From Microvirga sp. TS319 (lineage in GTDB: Bacteria > Pseudomonadota > Alphaproteobacteria > Rhizobiales > Beijerinckiaceae): 64,000 nucleotides of DNA. The stretch is from contig NZ_JBGGGT010000001.1 in assembly GCF_041276405.1 (NCBI RefSeq), positions 1,937,001 to 2,001,000 of the forward strand. The letters are read 5' to 3'. Below, piece by piece: positions 39,918 through 48,980 of this stretch (the stretch's first letter is position 1; every line of letters begins with the position of its first letter). A program made the translations under genes and the position numbers. The notes beneath the pieces were generated by a model. That model made no database searches. It was not told where the DNA came from and saw only the letters and a program-made list of their open reading frames with translations.

Positions 39918-41060
39918 TTAACTCACCAGCGGAGCGTCGACTGAGCATACGACGCCTGTCTCGGAAAACTCGATCTGCACCTCGCCCGCGAGTTCTTGAG
40001 CCAGGCTGCGCTCAATGAGCCGCGTGCCGAAGCCACGGCGGACGGGCTTCTGGACAGGCGGTCCCGCCATCTCCTCCCACATCAGATGCAGGCGCGGGGG
40101 AGTGCTCGCGCCAGTCAGGATCCAGTGTACCCTGATCTGCCCCGTTCCATTGGACAATGCCCCGTATTTCACGGCATTCGTCACCAATTCCTGGAGCGCC
40201 ATCGCAAGCGGCAGCGCCATGCGCGGCGGGACCTGTACGCTCACGCCCTGTACGTGGATGCGGTTTTCCCCGCGGCTACGGTACGGCTCGACGGCCTGTG
40301 CGACAATGTCGTGGAGGGCCACATGCGCCCAGCTCCGGTCGGTCAGCACATTGTGAACCTGCGACAGCGCGATGAGACGGCTCTCGATGGCGTCTGACGC
40401 GTGGTCAAGCGAGGGCGCGTTCCGCAGTGTCTGCGAGGCGATGGACTGCACCGTCGTCAGAGTGTTTTTCACCCGATGATTGAGCTCGCCGATCAGAAGG
40501 TCCTTCTCCCTCACGGCCGCTCGCAGCTCGTCCACGACCCGAAGGCGCTCGATGGCGGCGCCAAGCAGATTGGCGTAGCTGCGGAGGAACTCGATGTCCG
40601 ATTGCGTGAAGTCCCGGGGGTCGCGGCTGTCCACCTGAAGGACGCCAAAGGGTGGACGCCCGTTGCTGCTCAGCACGAGCACGTTCACAAACGCCTTAAC
40701 CCCATGCTCTTTCATGAAGTCGTGGTACTCGAAACGATCCTCCTTATCGGAGTTCTTTGAGATGACCGCCCCCTCCTTGAGGGTCAGCCCTTCCGGTGAG
40801 TTCTCGGCCGCCGTGACAGTGACCGCGCCGATGATCCCCGGTCTCCACCCGACGCCCGCACGGACTGCGAAGGTCTGACCATCAGGCAGGAGTTCCATGA
40901 GCTTGGCCAAGTCGGTTTCGAGGGCCCGGCTGATGAGCTCGCAGGCCCTGTTCAGGATATCATCGATGGTCTCGGTCTTGAGCGCAAAGTCCCCGAACTC
41001 TGCCAAGGCCCGCTGCTGCTCCAGCAACTCCTCTTGATCGGTATCGTTTTGGTTGGCCAT
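39918..41060 (-). CDS. GAF-domain sensor histidine kinase of the HWE/HisKA_2 type
   Basis: 380 residues, soluble (no membrane segment). A GAF domain (~25-175) is followed by the HWE-type dimerisation box LIGELNHRVKNTLTTVQSIASQTLR near 190-215 (phospho-accepting His in NHRVKN) and the ATPase region MALPLAMALQELVTNAVKYG and GFGTRLIERSL. This type of kinase often feeds the alphaproteobacterial general stress response or light/redox signalling. No response regulator is adjacent, so the partner is elsewhere. The GAF sensor's ligand is unknown. The gene lies on the - strand between unrelated units. Confidence 0.87.
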   Translation of the reverse strand: MANQNDTDQEELLEQQRALAEFGDFALKTETIDDILNRACELISRALETDLAKLMELLPDGQTFAVRAGVGWRPGIIGAVTVTAAENSPEGLTLKEGAVISKNSDKEDRFEYHDFMKEHGVKAFVNVLVLSSNGRPPFGVLQVDSRDPRDFTQSDIEFLRSYANLLGAAIERLRVVDELRAAVREKDLLIGELNHRVKNTLTTVQSIASQTLRNAPSLDHASDAIESRLIALSQVHNVLTDRSWAHVALHDIVAQAVEPYRSRGENRIHVQGVSVQVPPRMALPLAMALQELVTNAVKYGALSNGTGQIRVHWILTGASTPPRLHLMWEEMAGPPVQKPVRRGFGTRLIERSLAQELAGEVQIEFSETGVVCSVDAPLVS

Positions 41061-41406
41061 CTATTCGAGCTTCGCCGTGGTGAGAGGGTGTTCAATTCGC
41101 CAAAGGTTCCAGGGTTCCGGTGCCCGGTACGTTCCATGGGACCATTCCACCCCATCACGGTGGAATGCAGTGCCACGGACATTCCTGCGCCATTCCAGCA
41201 TGTGCCTATTCACTGGAGCGTCTGCCCCGGGTCAAACTGAGCCGAGTTTCCCTATGCGTTCGGAACGTTCGGTTCGATGAGGATTGCTGCCCTCGGGCTA
41301 ATGTCTTAGGCGTGCCGAAATCGTTGATTTAGTCGGCCAGACGGAGCGCTGACGGTCTGCTCAGCTCGACCAGCGGAATGACCTCCTCGGCCACGCTGTG
41401 GCTGTT
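41061..41406. promoter_or_regulatory. Upstream region of the histidine kinase gene, with a perfect inverted repeat
   Basis: 346 bases without a supported gene. At 41143-41167 the arms cattccacc and ggtggaatg are perfectly complementary around a 7-base loop, 83 bases upstream of the kinase ATG. It may be an operator or an RNA hairpin. Small frames on the + strand here lack protein character. Confidence 0.4.
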
Positions 41407-41484
41407 TCACACTGCCTCTTCGAGCACCGGAAGGGGCTCCTCATCGTCCGGTTTTCGGCTGGGAGGTTGGGTTGGATTGCTCAT
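41407..41484 (-). CDS. Small acidic hypothetical protein (25 residues)
   Basis: ATG 41484 with a gagag site upstream; the product is MSNPTQPPSRKPDDEEPLP followed by six residues. Short Pro/Asp/Glu-rich proteins starting MSNPT are familiar from Methylobacteriaceae-type genomes (recalled). The frame is also open upstream to 41670, but that longer form would lack a ribosome-binding site. No function is assignable. Confidence 0.4.
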   Translation of the reverse strand: MSNPTQPPSRKPDDEEPLPVLEEAV

Positions 41485-41659
41485 GACTGCTCTCACATGA
41501 ACGCAAGCCCAGAGGAACCCACCAAGGGAGTTCCTTGCGCCTGAACTCCGGGCAGCCTTGGCCGAATCTGCAACGAATCGTTGATCTGTAAGGAAATCCG
41601 CCTGTCCCTGCCGAACAATTCCCACATCCGAGGGTTGGAGGGCGAACAGGAGGTCCGCC

Positions 41660-42733
41660 ATGGCCAACACCCATCACCCCGACACGCCGCGCAATCAGGG
41701 CGACTACGACGCTCCCCACATGAGCCCGGTCATGCCATCCGAGGATGCCCGCACCATCATGCTCAACCGGATCTCCTGGGGAGCTGTGCTCGCCGGTGTC
41801 GTCGTGACCCTGGCCATCCAGCTCATCCTCAACCTGCTCGGCATCGGCGTCGGGGCGGCGACCCTCAATCCTGCCGCCGGGGCCGCCGGCAATCCCTCCG
41901 CCTCGACGTTCTCGATCGGTGCCGGTGCTTGGTTCGTGGTGGCCGGCATTCTGGCCTCGCTCGCCGGCGGCTACGCCGCAGGCCGGCTGGCCGGCAGGCC
42001 GAAGGAGTCCACCGCGGGTTGGCACGGCCTGACGGCATGGGCGCTGACCACGCTCGTCATCTTCTATCTCCTGACCACCACCGTAGGCGGCATCCTCGGC
42101 GGAGCCTACCGCACCGTGACCAGCGCCTTGGGCAACGTCACCCAGGCCGTGGGCTCAACGGCGCAGACCGCCGCCCAGGCGGCCGCTCCCAGTCTCGCCG
42201 GAGCCGCAGACCCCTTCTCATCCATCGAGCAGCAGATTCGCAGCGCGACGGGTGGCAATGATCCGGCGGCCCTGCGGGATGCCGCCGTTGCTTCGGTGCG
42301 AGCCGCGCTGACCGGCAACGAGCAGCAAGCGGCCGACGCCCGCAATCGCGCTGCCGATGCTCTCGCCCGGGCGCAGAACATCCCGGTCGACCAGGCCCGC
42401 GGCCAGGTGCAGCAGTATGAGCAGCAGTATCGGCAAGCAGTGGACCAGGCGAAGCAGCAGGCCACACAGGCTGCCGACAAGGCCTCGACCGCAGTGTCGA
42501 CCGGTGCCCTCCTGGCGGCCCTTAGCCTGATCCTCGGCGCGGTGGCAGGCTGGTTTGGCGGGCGCATGGGCGCCGTCGAGCCAACGATCACGGCTCAGAT
42601 GGGCCAGGGCCGCGCTACCGCGGCCGGCGCCGTTGGGACCACTGCGGGAACCGACGCGATCGTGGAACGGACCACTGATCCCACTCGCCGGGCAACGGCC
42701 AGCGGAACCGACAGCCGCATTCCCCGGTCCTGA
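41660..42733 (+). CDS. PhnA-like membrane protein
   Basis: 357 residues with an aggagg ribosome-binding site. A polar N-terminus precedes three hydrophobic segments (VLAGVVVTLAIQLILNLLG, WFVVAGILASLAGGYAAG, WALTTLVIFYLLTTTVGG). A long Ala/Gln-rich helical region with many DQA repeats (~170-280) and a fourth membrane segment (GALLAALSLILGAVAGWFGG) follow. Proteins of this architecture are annotated 'PhnA-like' in Methylobacteriaceae; the name does not imply phosphonate metabolism. It may be a stress-related envelope protein. It stands alone between a kinase and a gene-poor region. Confidence 0.7.
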   Translation: MANTHHPDTPRNQGDYDAPHMSPVMPSEDARTIMLNRISWGAVLAGVVVTLAIQLILNLLGIGVGAATLNPAAGAAGNPSASTFSIGAGAWFVVAGILASLAGGYAAGRLAGRPKESTAGWHGLTAWALTTLVIFYLLTTTVGGILGGAYRTVTSALGNVTQAVGSTAQTAAQAAAPSLAGAADPFSSIEQQIRSATGGNDPAALRDAAVASVRAALTGNEQQAADARNRAADALARAQNIPVDQARGQVQQYEQQYRQAVDQAKQQATQAADKASTAVSTGALLAALSLILGAVAGWFGGRMGAVEPTITAQMGQGRATAAGAVGTTAGTDAIVERTTDPTRRATASGTDSRIPRS

Positions 42734-43989
42734 CGGTCCCCTCGTCCGGAGAACGACGACCCAGCAGATCGTCGCCGCCTTCTTTGACACAGCTGCTCCA
42801 AGGCCCGACCGACCTTGGAGCAGCGGCCAAAGTCACGCAGCCATGCAGGAGAATTGTAGATGTCGAAGACCGTCACGTGCCTGCACCCGGACCTGCAGAA
42901 TGTCGCGGCTGATGGACGAAGACCTGTACCGCCTCACGGTGACCCGCTGCTCATCTGGCGTCGAGAGAAGGTTCTGTTGCAGACACAGGGCTTGCGCCGG
43001 ACCACCTGGCGCCAGGCACCGAAAGGTCGCCTTAGGGTCAAACCAAGCCATTGAGCTCTTGCCCATGAGGGTCAGCTCACGCCGCCAATGCGGGATTTCG
43101 GCTAAGGTCCGCTTGGTGCCATTTCTTAGACCTTTGGGAGTACACAACGTCCAAGCGCAAAGCGGTCGTATTCGGCCGCGCAACGCTCGATGGGAGCGTG
43201 TGAGCATCACCTGACAGCCAGCTTACTGACTCGATGTAACCTCACGGATTGCGTTGGATATCGGGTCGGTCAATACTCGGATCAGTCTTTTGGTTGCCGT
43301 TTCCAACTTGAGCGCCATGAACATGCCTCCTGCTATTGCCAGTGCACAAAGCAGAAGAACGATGATGACGGTTTCATTGCGGGGGCGAAAAGACCAAAGC
43401 TGCCGAAGAGCAGAGCCAGCCAGAAGATCAGCAGAACCATGAACGAAGCTGGTAAGGACGTATTTGCCCTTTCAATGAGGACTCATCGCGCGTCCGCGAT
43501 ACTGTCGAGCAGCTTCAAGGCCAGTGCTTGGGCCTGCTGTCGCTGATTGTCACCCGGCTGAAGGTCAAGAACGCAGCTCGTCACCGCCTCGAATCTCGGC
43601 AGTGATCTAAGGTTGCCCGCAAGCCGGGAGCTCTGCGCAACAGTGCTTCCTGTGCGTCCCTATCATATGCTTCATGAGCCGCTGACGTTTATTGAATAGC
43701 CCCGTCTGCCCGCCTTGTGAAGAAGTATAGGAATACCCTTAAGAGGTATTCATTACAGTCGATACTTGCCCTCTGCTAACAATGGCGCATAATTTTTTTC
43801 ACCCTATCGACCATGCGTGTTCGATGGCAGGAGCCCGCAACGAGGTTTTGCCACTCACATGCAGGAGGTGTCGGCCCGCATTTGACAGTTTCCCGCACAG
43901 GCCCGGGCCGCCGGTCCTGCGCCCCTTCCGGGGATCCGGAAAATCAAAAAACATAATTGCAAGGTCTTCGGCCTGCAGGGAGGAAAAAC
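42734..43989. other. Gene-poor region (~1.25 kb)
   Basis: No frame here is convincingly coding. Frames at 42860-43054 (+, 64 codons with an aggag site) and 42833-43210 (-) have no recognisable domain and overlap each other. The right part, ~43650-43800, is lower in GC (agaagtatagg, aataattttt-like runs). The last ~100 bases should hold the promoter of the CUT2 operon starting at 43990. It may be the remains of deleted genes. Confidence 0.4.
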
Positions 43990-44991
43990 ATGAACAGGCG
44001 TGAACTGCTCTCGACAGTTGGTGCTGTTGTGGCCGCTGGGCTACTCGCGGTGCCTGCGACAGCTTTTGCTCAAAGCCAGAAGGAGATGGTGGCGGTCGTC
44101 AAAATTGCTGGAATCCCCTGGTTCAACGCGGTCGAGAAGGGAATCAAGAAGGGCGGACAGGACTTTGGGATGAACGCCTCGATGATCGGCCCCGCCAACG
44201 TCGATCCGGCGCAGCAGGTGAAGCTGCTGGAGGATCTGATCGCGAAGAAGGTCGACGTGATCGGCCTCGTGCCTCTGGACGTGAAAGTCACCGAACCTGT
44301 GCTCAAGCGGGCCCAGGCCGCGGGTATCCCGGTCATCACGCATGAAGGTCCCGAACAGGAAGGCCGGACCTGGAACGTCGAGCTCATCGACTCGAAGAAG
44401 TTCGGCGAAGAGCAGATGAAGCGCCTTGCGCAGGAGATGGGCGAAGAGGGCGAGTACGTCGTCTATGTCGGCACGCTCACGACCCCGCTCCACAACAAAT
44501 GGGCGGATGCGGCGATCAACTATCAGAAAGAGCACTATCCCAAGATGAAGCTCGTCACCGACCGGTTCCCCGGCGCGGACGAGATCGACACAAGCTACCG
44601 GACCACGCTGGACGTCATCAAGGCCTACCCCACCCTCAAGGGCATCCTGGGCTTCGGTTCGAACGGTCCAATTGGCGCCGGCAATGCGGTGCGTGAGAAG
44701 CGGCTCGGACGCAAGATCGCGGTGGTCGGCACGGTGCTCCCCTCTCAGGCCAAGCCTTTGATCATGGACGGCACGATCCGCGAGGGATTCCTTTGGAACC
44801 CCACCGATGCCGGCTACGCCATGGTGGCTGTGGCCAAGCTTGTTTTGGACGGCAAGGACATCAAGGACGGAATCGAGATCCCCGGTCTCGGCAAGGCCGA
44901 AGTCGATGTCGCAGGGCGGCAGATCAAGGTCGACAAGATCATGCGCATCAATAAGGACACCGTGGACGGCCTGATCGCGCAGGGTCTGTAA
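43990..44991 (+). CDS. CUT2 sugar ABC transporter substrate-binding protein, LsrB/RhaS-like
   Basis: 333 residues from ATG 43990 with ggagg 8 bases upstream. The signal peptide (LLSTVGAVVAAGLLAVPATAFAQ) fits Sec export, though RRELL near the start could allow Tat. The mature protein has the Peripla_BP_4 pattern: VVKIAGIPWFNAVEKGIKK, LEDLIAKKVDVIGLVPLD, GFGSNGPIGAGNAVREK. It is closest in style to AI-2/rhamnose-type binding proteins. It leads a four-gene importer with one ATPase and two permeases, the LsrBACD arrangement. The ligand could be a sugar, sugar acid or AI-2; it is not determined. Confidence 0.87.
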   Translation: MNRRELLSTVGAVVAAGLLAVPATAFAQSQKEMVAVVKIAGIPWFNAVEKGIKKGGQDFGMNASMIGPANVDPAQQVKLLEDLIAKKVDVIGLVPLDVKVTEPVLKRAQAAGIPVITHEGPEQEGRTWNVELIDSKKFGEEQMKRLAQEMGEEGEYVVYVGTLTTPLHNKWADAAINYQKEHYPKMKLVTDRFPGADEIDTSYRTTLDVIKAYPTLKGILGFGSNGPIGAGNAVREKRLGRKIAVVGTVLPSQAKPLIMDGTIREGFLWNPTDAGYAMVAVAKLVLDGKDIKDGIEIPGLGKAEVDVAGRQIKVDKIMRINKDTVDGLIAQGL

Positions 44992-45007
44992 GCCGCGAAG
45001 GCGAGCG

Positions 45008-45036
45008 ACCGGCGCGGAGCATTCGACCGCGCCGGT
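45008..45036 (+). terminator. Stem-loop between binding-protein and ATPase genes (first CUT2 operon)
   Basis: A perfect 10-bp stem (accggcgcgg / ccgcgccggt) with a 9-base loop, 17 bases after the binding-protein stop. There is no T run, so mRNA-stabilising or attenuating function is more likely than full termination. Confidence 0.6.
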
Positions 45037-45060
45037 AACCGTCAGCAAGGATCCGCTCCC

Positions 45061-46542
45061 ATGGCCTTCCTCGAACTACAGCAAATCTCAAAGCGCTTTG
45101 GGGGGGTCCGAGCGCTGGAGGACATTTCGCTCACGCTCGATGCGGGTGAAGTCCACTGCCTCGTCGGCGAGAACGGATCCGGCAAATCGACGCTCATCAA
45201 GATCATATCGGGCGTGCAGCCCCCGGAACCGGGCGGTCGCATCGTCGTCGCGGGAATCGAGCACACCCGGCTCACTCCGATCGAGAGCACCCGGCTCGGC
45301 ATTCAGGTGATCTATCAGGACCTCTCCCTGTTCCCGAACCTCACCGTTGCGGAAAACATCGCGGTGAGCCAGCATCTCGGCCGCCCCCGTGCCGTGGACT
45401 GGCGGGTGATCGACGAGACGGCACGACGCGCCATGGCCCGCATCGGCGTTGCGCTCGACGTTCATGCCCGAGTGGAGACGCTCTCGATCGCAGACCGGCA
45501 GCTCGTCGCGATCTGCCGGGCCATGGCCGCGGATGCCCGCCTCGTCATCATGGACGAGCCGACGGCATCGCTTACCCGCCATGAGGTCGACGCTTTGCTC
45601 TCGCTCGTCCGGGAACTGAAGTCGCGCAATATCTGCGTCGTCTTCGTGAGCCACCGCTTGGACGAGGTGATGGAGGTCGCCGAGCGCGTCACGGTGCTGC
45701 GCGACGGGCGCAAGGTCGGAACCTACGATGCAGCCGAGATGGACGACCACCGGCTCGCCGTCCTCATGACCGACAAGGAGTTCCACTATGATCTGAGGGA
45801 TGTCGACCTCACCGGGCGGCCCATCGTTGTAGAGGTCGAGAACCTCACGCGGCGCGGAGAATACGAGAACATCGATCTTCAGGTGCACGAAGGCGAGATT
45901 CTCGGCATCACGGGGCTCCTCGGCTCGGGGCGAACGGAGCTTGCGCTTTCGCTCTTCGGGATGAATCCCCCTGACTCGGGTACCCTCCGGATCGCAGGAC
46001 GGCCGCTCGCGATGCGCTCCAACAGGGAGGCCATCGAGAACGGGGTCGCGTATGTCTCCGAGGATCGCCTGACCCTCGGCCTAGTGCTCGACCAATCGAT
46101 ATCGGCCAATACGGTCATGACAATCCTCGATCGCCTGGCAGGGCGCCTCGGCCTCATCGACCCGAAACGGCAGCGCGAGACCGTGCGGCGCTGGATTCGG
46201 GACCTCGGCATCAAGGTCTCCGATCCCGAGAATCCGGTGAAGACCCTCTCCGGCGGCAATCAGCAACGCGTGGTCCTGGCGAAATGGATGGCGACCAACC
46301 CGCGCCTCCTCATCCTGGACAGCCCAACGGTCGGCGTCGACATCAACGCAAAGGACGGGATCTACGAGATCGTCAAGCGGCTGGCGGCGGAAGGCGTCGC
46401 GGTAATCATGATTTCCGACGAGATCCCGGAGGTGCTCTTCCACAGTCATCGCGTGCTGGTCATGCGGGCGGGACGGCTCACCGGCGAATTCCGGCCGCAC
46501 CGCACTTCGGAAGCTGAACTCAGGGTGGCTGTGAATGCTTGA
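45061..46542 (+). CDS. CUT2 sugar ABC transporter ATP-binding protein (tandem ATPase)
   Basis: 493 residues, the usual RbsA-type length. The first half has Walker A GENGSGKSTLIK, the LSIADRQLVAICRAM signature and Walker B VIMDEPTASL with FVSHRLDEV. The second half has the typical modified Walker A GLLGSGRTELALSLFG, signature LSGGNQQRVVLAKWM and LLILDSPTVGVDI. D replaced by DS in the second Walker B is normal for the family. An aagga site precedes ATG 45061. It powers import through the two permeases downstream. Confidence 0.92.
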   Translation: MAFLELQQISKRFGGVRALEDISLTLDAGEVHCLVGENGSGKSTLIKIISGVQPPEPGGRIVVAGIEHTRLTPIESTRLGIQVIYQDLSLFPNLTVAENIAVSQHLGRPRAVDWRVIDETARRAMARIGVALDVHARVETLSIADRQLVAICRAMAADARLVIMDEPTASLTRHEVDALLSLVRELKSRNICVVFVSHRLDEVMEVAERVTVLRDGRKVGTYDAAEMDDHRLAVLMTDKEFHYDLRDVDLTGRPIVVEVENLTRRGEYENIDLQVHEGEILGITGLLGSGRTELALSLFGMNPPDSGTLRIAGRPLAMRSNREAIENGVAYVSEDRLTLGLVLDQSISANTVMTILDRLAGRLGLIDPKRQRETVRRWIRDLGIKVSDPENPVKTLSGGNQQRVVLAKWMATNPRLLILDSPTVGVDINAKDGIYEIVKRLAAEGVAVIMISDEIPEVLFHSHRVLVMRAGRLTGEFRPHRTSEAELRVAVNA

Positions 46543-46629
46543 GCTCAGTCCTTCCACCTGCCCCTCGGTCGGCGGTGTAACGGAGCGGCCCGCGCCGGAT
46601 CCGACACCCATATTCGAGCAGGGTCGTTC

Positions 46630-47619
46630 ATGATCAACGCTCTCCGCCGCTTCTCGCATAGCCAGGAGGCCCGCCTCCTTGCCGTCGTGCTTGCGCTCGG
46701 CGCCATCCTTACGATCGCGACCCCGAGCTTTCTCACGTTCCAGAATCTGTTCGACCTCCTCACCTCCTATGCTTTTCTCGGCATCCTAGCGGCGGGACTG
46801 CTCGTCGTTCTGGTCGCCGGGGGAATCGACATCTCGTTCACGGCGACAGCCTCGGTGGCGCAATATCTGGCTCTGTCATCTGCCAACGCCTATGGGCTGG
46901 GCTGGGCTGGGACTTTCGGGCTCGCCATCGGAACGGGAATCGCCTGCGGGCTGATGAACGCCTGGCTTATCGAGAGTCTGCGCATCTCGAGCATCATCGT
47001 CACGATCGCAACGCTCAACATCCTTTACGGCCTGCTCGTCTTCGTCACCGGCGGCCAGTACATCTACGCCCTGCCGGACTGGTTCTCGAAAGGGATCTGG
47101 TGGCTCGAATTCGTCGACGCCGACCAGATCCCTTACGGGCTGAATCTCCAGATCTTGCTGCTCCTGCTCGCCTTCGCGGCAACTTGGGTCCTGCTCAACC
47201 GGACCACCATCGGACGGCAGATCTATGCGCTTGGCGGCAACAGGGACGCCGCGGGGCGGCTTGGTTTTCATGTGTTCGGCCTCAGCCTCTTCGTCTACGG
47301 TTATATGGGCTTTATGGCGGGCATCGCGTCGCTCGCGCAGGCGCAGCTGGCCCAGAGCGTGGCGCCCACGGTCCTCGTCGGCCGGGAGCTCGATGTGCTG
47401 GCGGCAGTGGTCCTCGGGGGAGCGAGCCTCAACGGCGGCGTAGGAACGGTGCTCGGCACGGCGCTGGGGCTCGCACTCCTCGCCGTATTGCAGAACGGCC
47501 TCGTTCTGGTGGGCATCTCGTCCTACTGGTCGCAGTTCTTCGTCGGGCTCGTAATTCTCGTGTCCGTGAGCTCGACCGCACTCACCCTCAGGCGCCGGGC
47601 CAGGAGTGCCGTCGCATGA
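46630..47619 (+). CDS. CUT2 sugar ABC transporter permease (first of two)
   Basis: 329 residues with about 8-10 hydrophobic segments. The family motif GLLVVLVAGGIDISFTATASV lies near residue 55 (in two halves), and the C-terminal VVLGGASLNGGVGTVLGT loop contacts the ATPase. It is paired with a second permease encoded downstream; a heterodimer is suggested because both are present, as in LsrC/LsrD. The 87-base gap after the ATPase gene has no clear element. Confidence 0.9.
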   Translation: MINALRRFSHSQEARLLAVVLALGAILTIATPSFLTFQNLFDLLTSYAFLGILAAGLLVVLVAGGIDISFTATASVAQYLALSSANAYGLGWAGTFGLAIGTGIACGLMNAWLIESLRISSIIVTIATLNILYGLLVFVTGGQYIYALPDWFSKGIWWLEFVDADQIPYGLNLQILLLLLAFAATWVLLNRTTIGRQIYALGGNRDAAGRLGFHVFGLSLFVYGYMGFMAGIASLAQAQLAQSVAPTVLVGRELDVLAAVVLGGASLNGGVGTVLGTALGLALLAVLQNGLVLVGISSYWSQFFVGLVILVSVSSTALTLRRRARSAVA

Positions 47620-47698
47620 AGTACCCAACATCGGTTCTCCAAGCACGGGGAGGCAGCGGGCCCCCATGGGCGCGGGTTCTTCTGCAGAGCACCGTGCC

Positions 47699-48781
47699 AT
47701 GAACCGCCCCCTGATCTCTTCCAAGCCGGTCGACACGGTCGGGCCGCTCGACAGTGAGCTTGCGGCGGCAGAGGCGCCTCCGCCTCGGGTCGGGCGCTTC
47801 GAGCGCTTGCGGGATTTCGGTGGCGACGGCGACAACCTGAGGCTCCTAGTGCTGATCGCGATCCTGCTAGCGGGCTTCGGGCTCGTGATCGGCAAGCAGC
47901 TTTTCTCGGCAGCATCCCTCCAATCGATGGCCTACCAACTGCCGGAACTCGGCATCCTGTCGCTCGCCATGATGGTGACCCTCCTCTCGGGGGGCATCAA
48001 CCTATCGGTCATCGCGACCGCCAACCTGTGTGCGCTGGCGATGGCAGCCACTCTCACGCGCTTCGTGCCTGGATCGGAAGGTGCGGCTTGGGTTCTGATC
48101 CAGGTGGCGGCTCTCGCGGCGGGGTTCGCCATCGCGGCGCTGATCGGGCTCGTGAACGGGTTCATCATCGCTTATCTGCGGGTTTCGCCCATTCTCGCGA
48201 CGCTCGGCACGATGACCCTGGTCAAAGGGATCTCGGTCGGCACAACGCGAGGCAACGTGATCTCCGGCTTCCCTGAGCCCATCGTTTTCATCGGGAACGG
48301 AGCGGTGCTGGGCATCCCGATGGCGCTACTCGTCTTCGCCGCGGCCGCGCTGCCGCTGGCGATCATGCTGAACCGAGCGCCTCTGGGAGCGGCTATTTAC
48401 ATGATCGGCTCCAACGAGCGGGCGACGCGCTTCTCGGGGATCCAAACGCGGCGCGTGATCCTGAAGGTCTATTTGATCTCGAGCCTTCTCGCCGCCGTGG
48501 CGGCCGTCGTCATGATGGCTCGCTTCAACTCGGCCAATGCCTCTTATGGCGAGAGCTATCTGCTGGTCACCATCCTCGCGGCGGTGCTCGGGGGTGTCAA
48601 CCCGATGGGCGGATTCGGCAAGGTGAGCGGGCTGGTGCTGGCCCTCATCATGCTCCAGATCATCTCGTCGGCCTTCAACCTCCTGAACTTCAGCGCATTC
48701 CTGACCCTGGCGATCTGGGGCGGCATTCTGATCGCGGTCGCGGGCATGACCCAGTTGCGCCAGCGGCTTAAGGGCGGTTGA
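47699..48781 (+). CDS. CUT2 sugar ABC transporter permease (second of two)
   Basis: 360 residues from ATG 47699; the frame is open back to GTG 47606, overlapping the first permease by 14 bases, with ATG 47666 in between. None has a good ribosome-binding site, so the start is uncertain. After a ~50-residue polar N-terminus come ~9 membrane segments, with MMVTLLSGGINLSVIATANL and the ILAAVLGGVNPMGGFGKVSG loop. It forms the channel with the first permease. Two bases separate its stop from a kinase stub. Confidence 0.87.
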   Translation: MNRPLISSKPVDTVGPLDSELAAAEAPPPRVGRFERLRDFGGDGDNLRLLVLIAILLAGFGLVIGKQLFSAASLQSMAYQLPELGILSLAMMVTLLSGGINLSVIATANLCALAMAATLTRFVPGSEGAAWVLIQVAALAAGFAIAALIGLVNGFIIAYLRVSPILATLGTMTLVKGISVGTTRGNVISGFPEPIVFIGNGAVLGIPMALLVFAAAALPLAIMLNRAPLGAAIYMIGSNERATRFSGIQTRRVILKVYLISSLLAAVAAVVMMARFNSANASYGESYLLVTILAAVLGGVNPMGGFGKVSGLVLALIMLQIISSAFNLLNFSAFLTLAIWGGILIAVAGMTQLRQRLKGG

Positions 48782-48783
48782 CC

Positions 48784-48945
48784 ATGACTGGGTCCGGCAG
48801 GCCGCAGACAGCGGCTCTCGACATCGGGAGAACCAATCTGGAGCTCGTGCTCGCCGACACCTTCGAACATGCGCTCCGGCGCGCCGTGGAGATCGAGACC
48901 CTCGACACCGTCACCGACACCCCCAAGGCTCAGGTGACCGCCTGA
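48784..48945 (+). pseudogene. FGGY-family carbohydrate kinase, N-terminal stub (53 codons)
   Basis: The frame from ATG 48784 reads TAALDIGRTNLELVLADTFE, the beginning of an FGGY kinase (phosphate-1 ATP motif LDIGRTN), and runs to a TGA at 48945. A complete kinase has about 450-500 residues, so more than 85% is missing. It directly follows the permease gene (2-base gap), where a substrate kinase is expected in LsrK/AraB-like operons. A deletion joined its start to the region before the aldo/keto reductase gene. Confidence 0.7.
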
Positions 48946-48980
48946 TCCCAATCCCCCACTCAAGCCACAGAGACGTTCCC

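Noticed and set aside
42833..43210. 125-codon - strand frame and the overlapping 64-codon + frame at 42860
   Set aside because: Neither has a recognisable domain, and they contradict each other. The + frame has a fair ribosome-binding site but its composition looks random after ~20 codons.
43495..43640. - strand peptide tail (DNQRQQAQALALKLLDSIADAR)-like, read in pieces
   Set aside because: Looks protein-like at its C-terminus, but no start codon with a ribosome-binding site precedes it before an in-frame stop. It is possibly gene debris.
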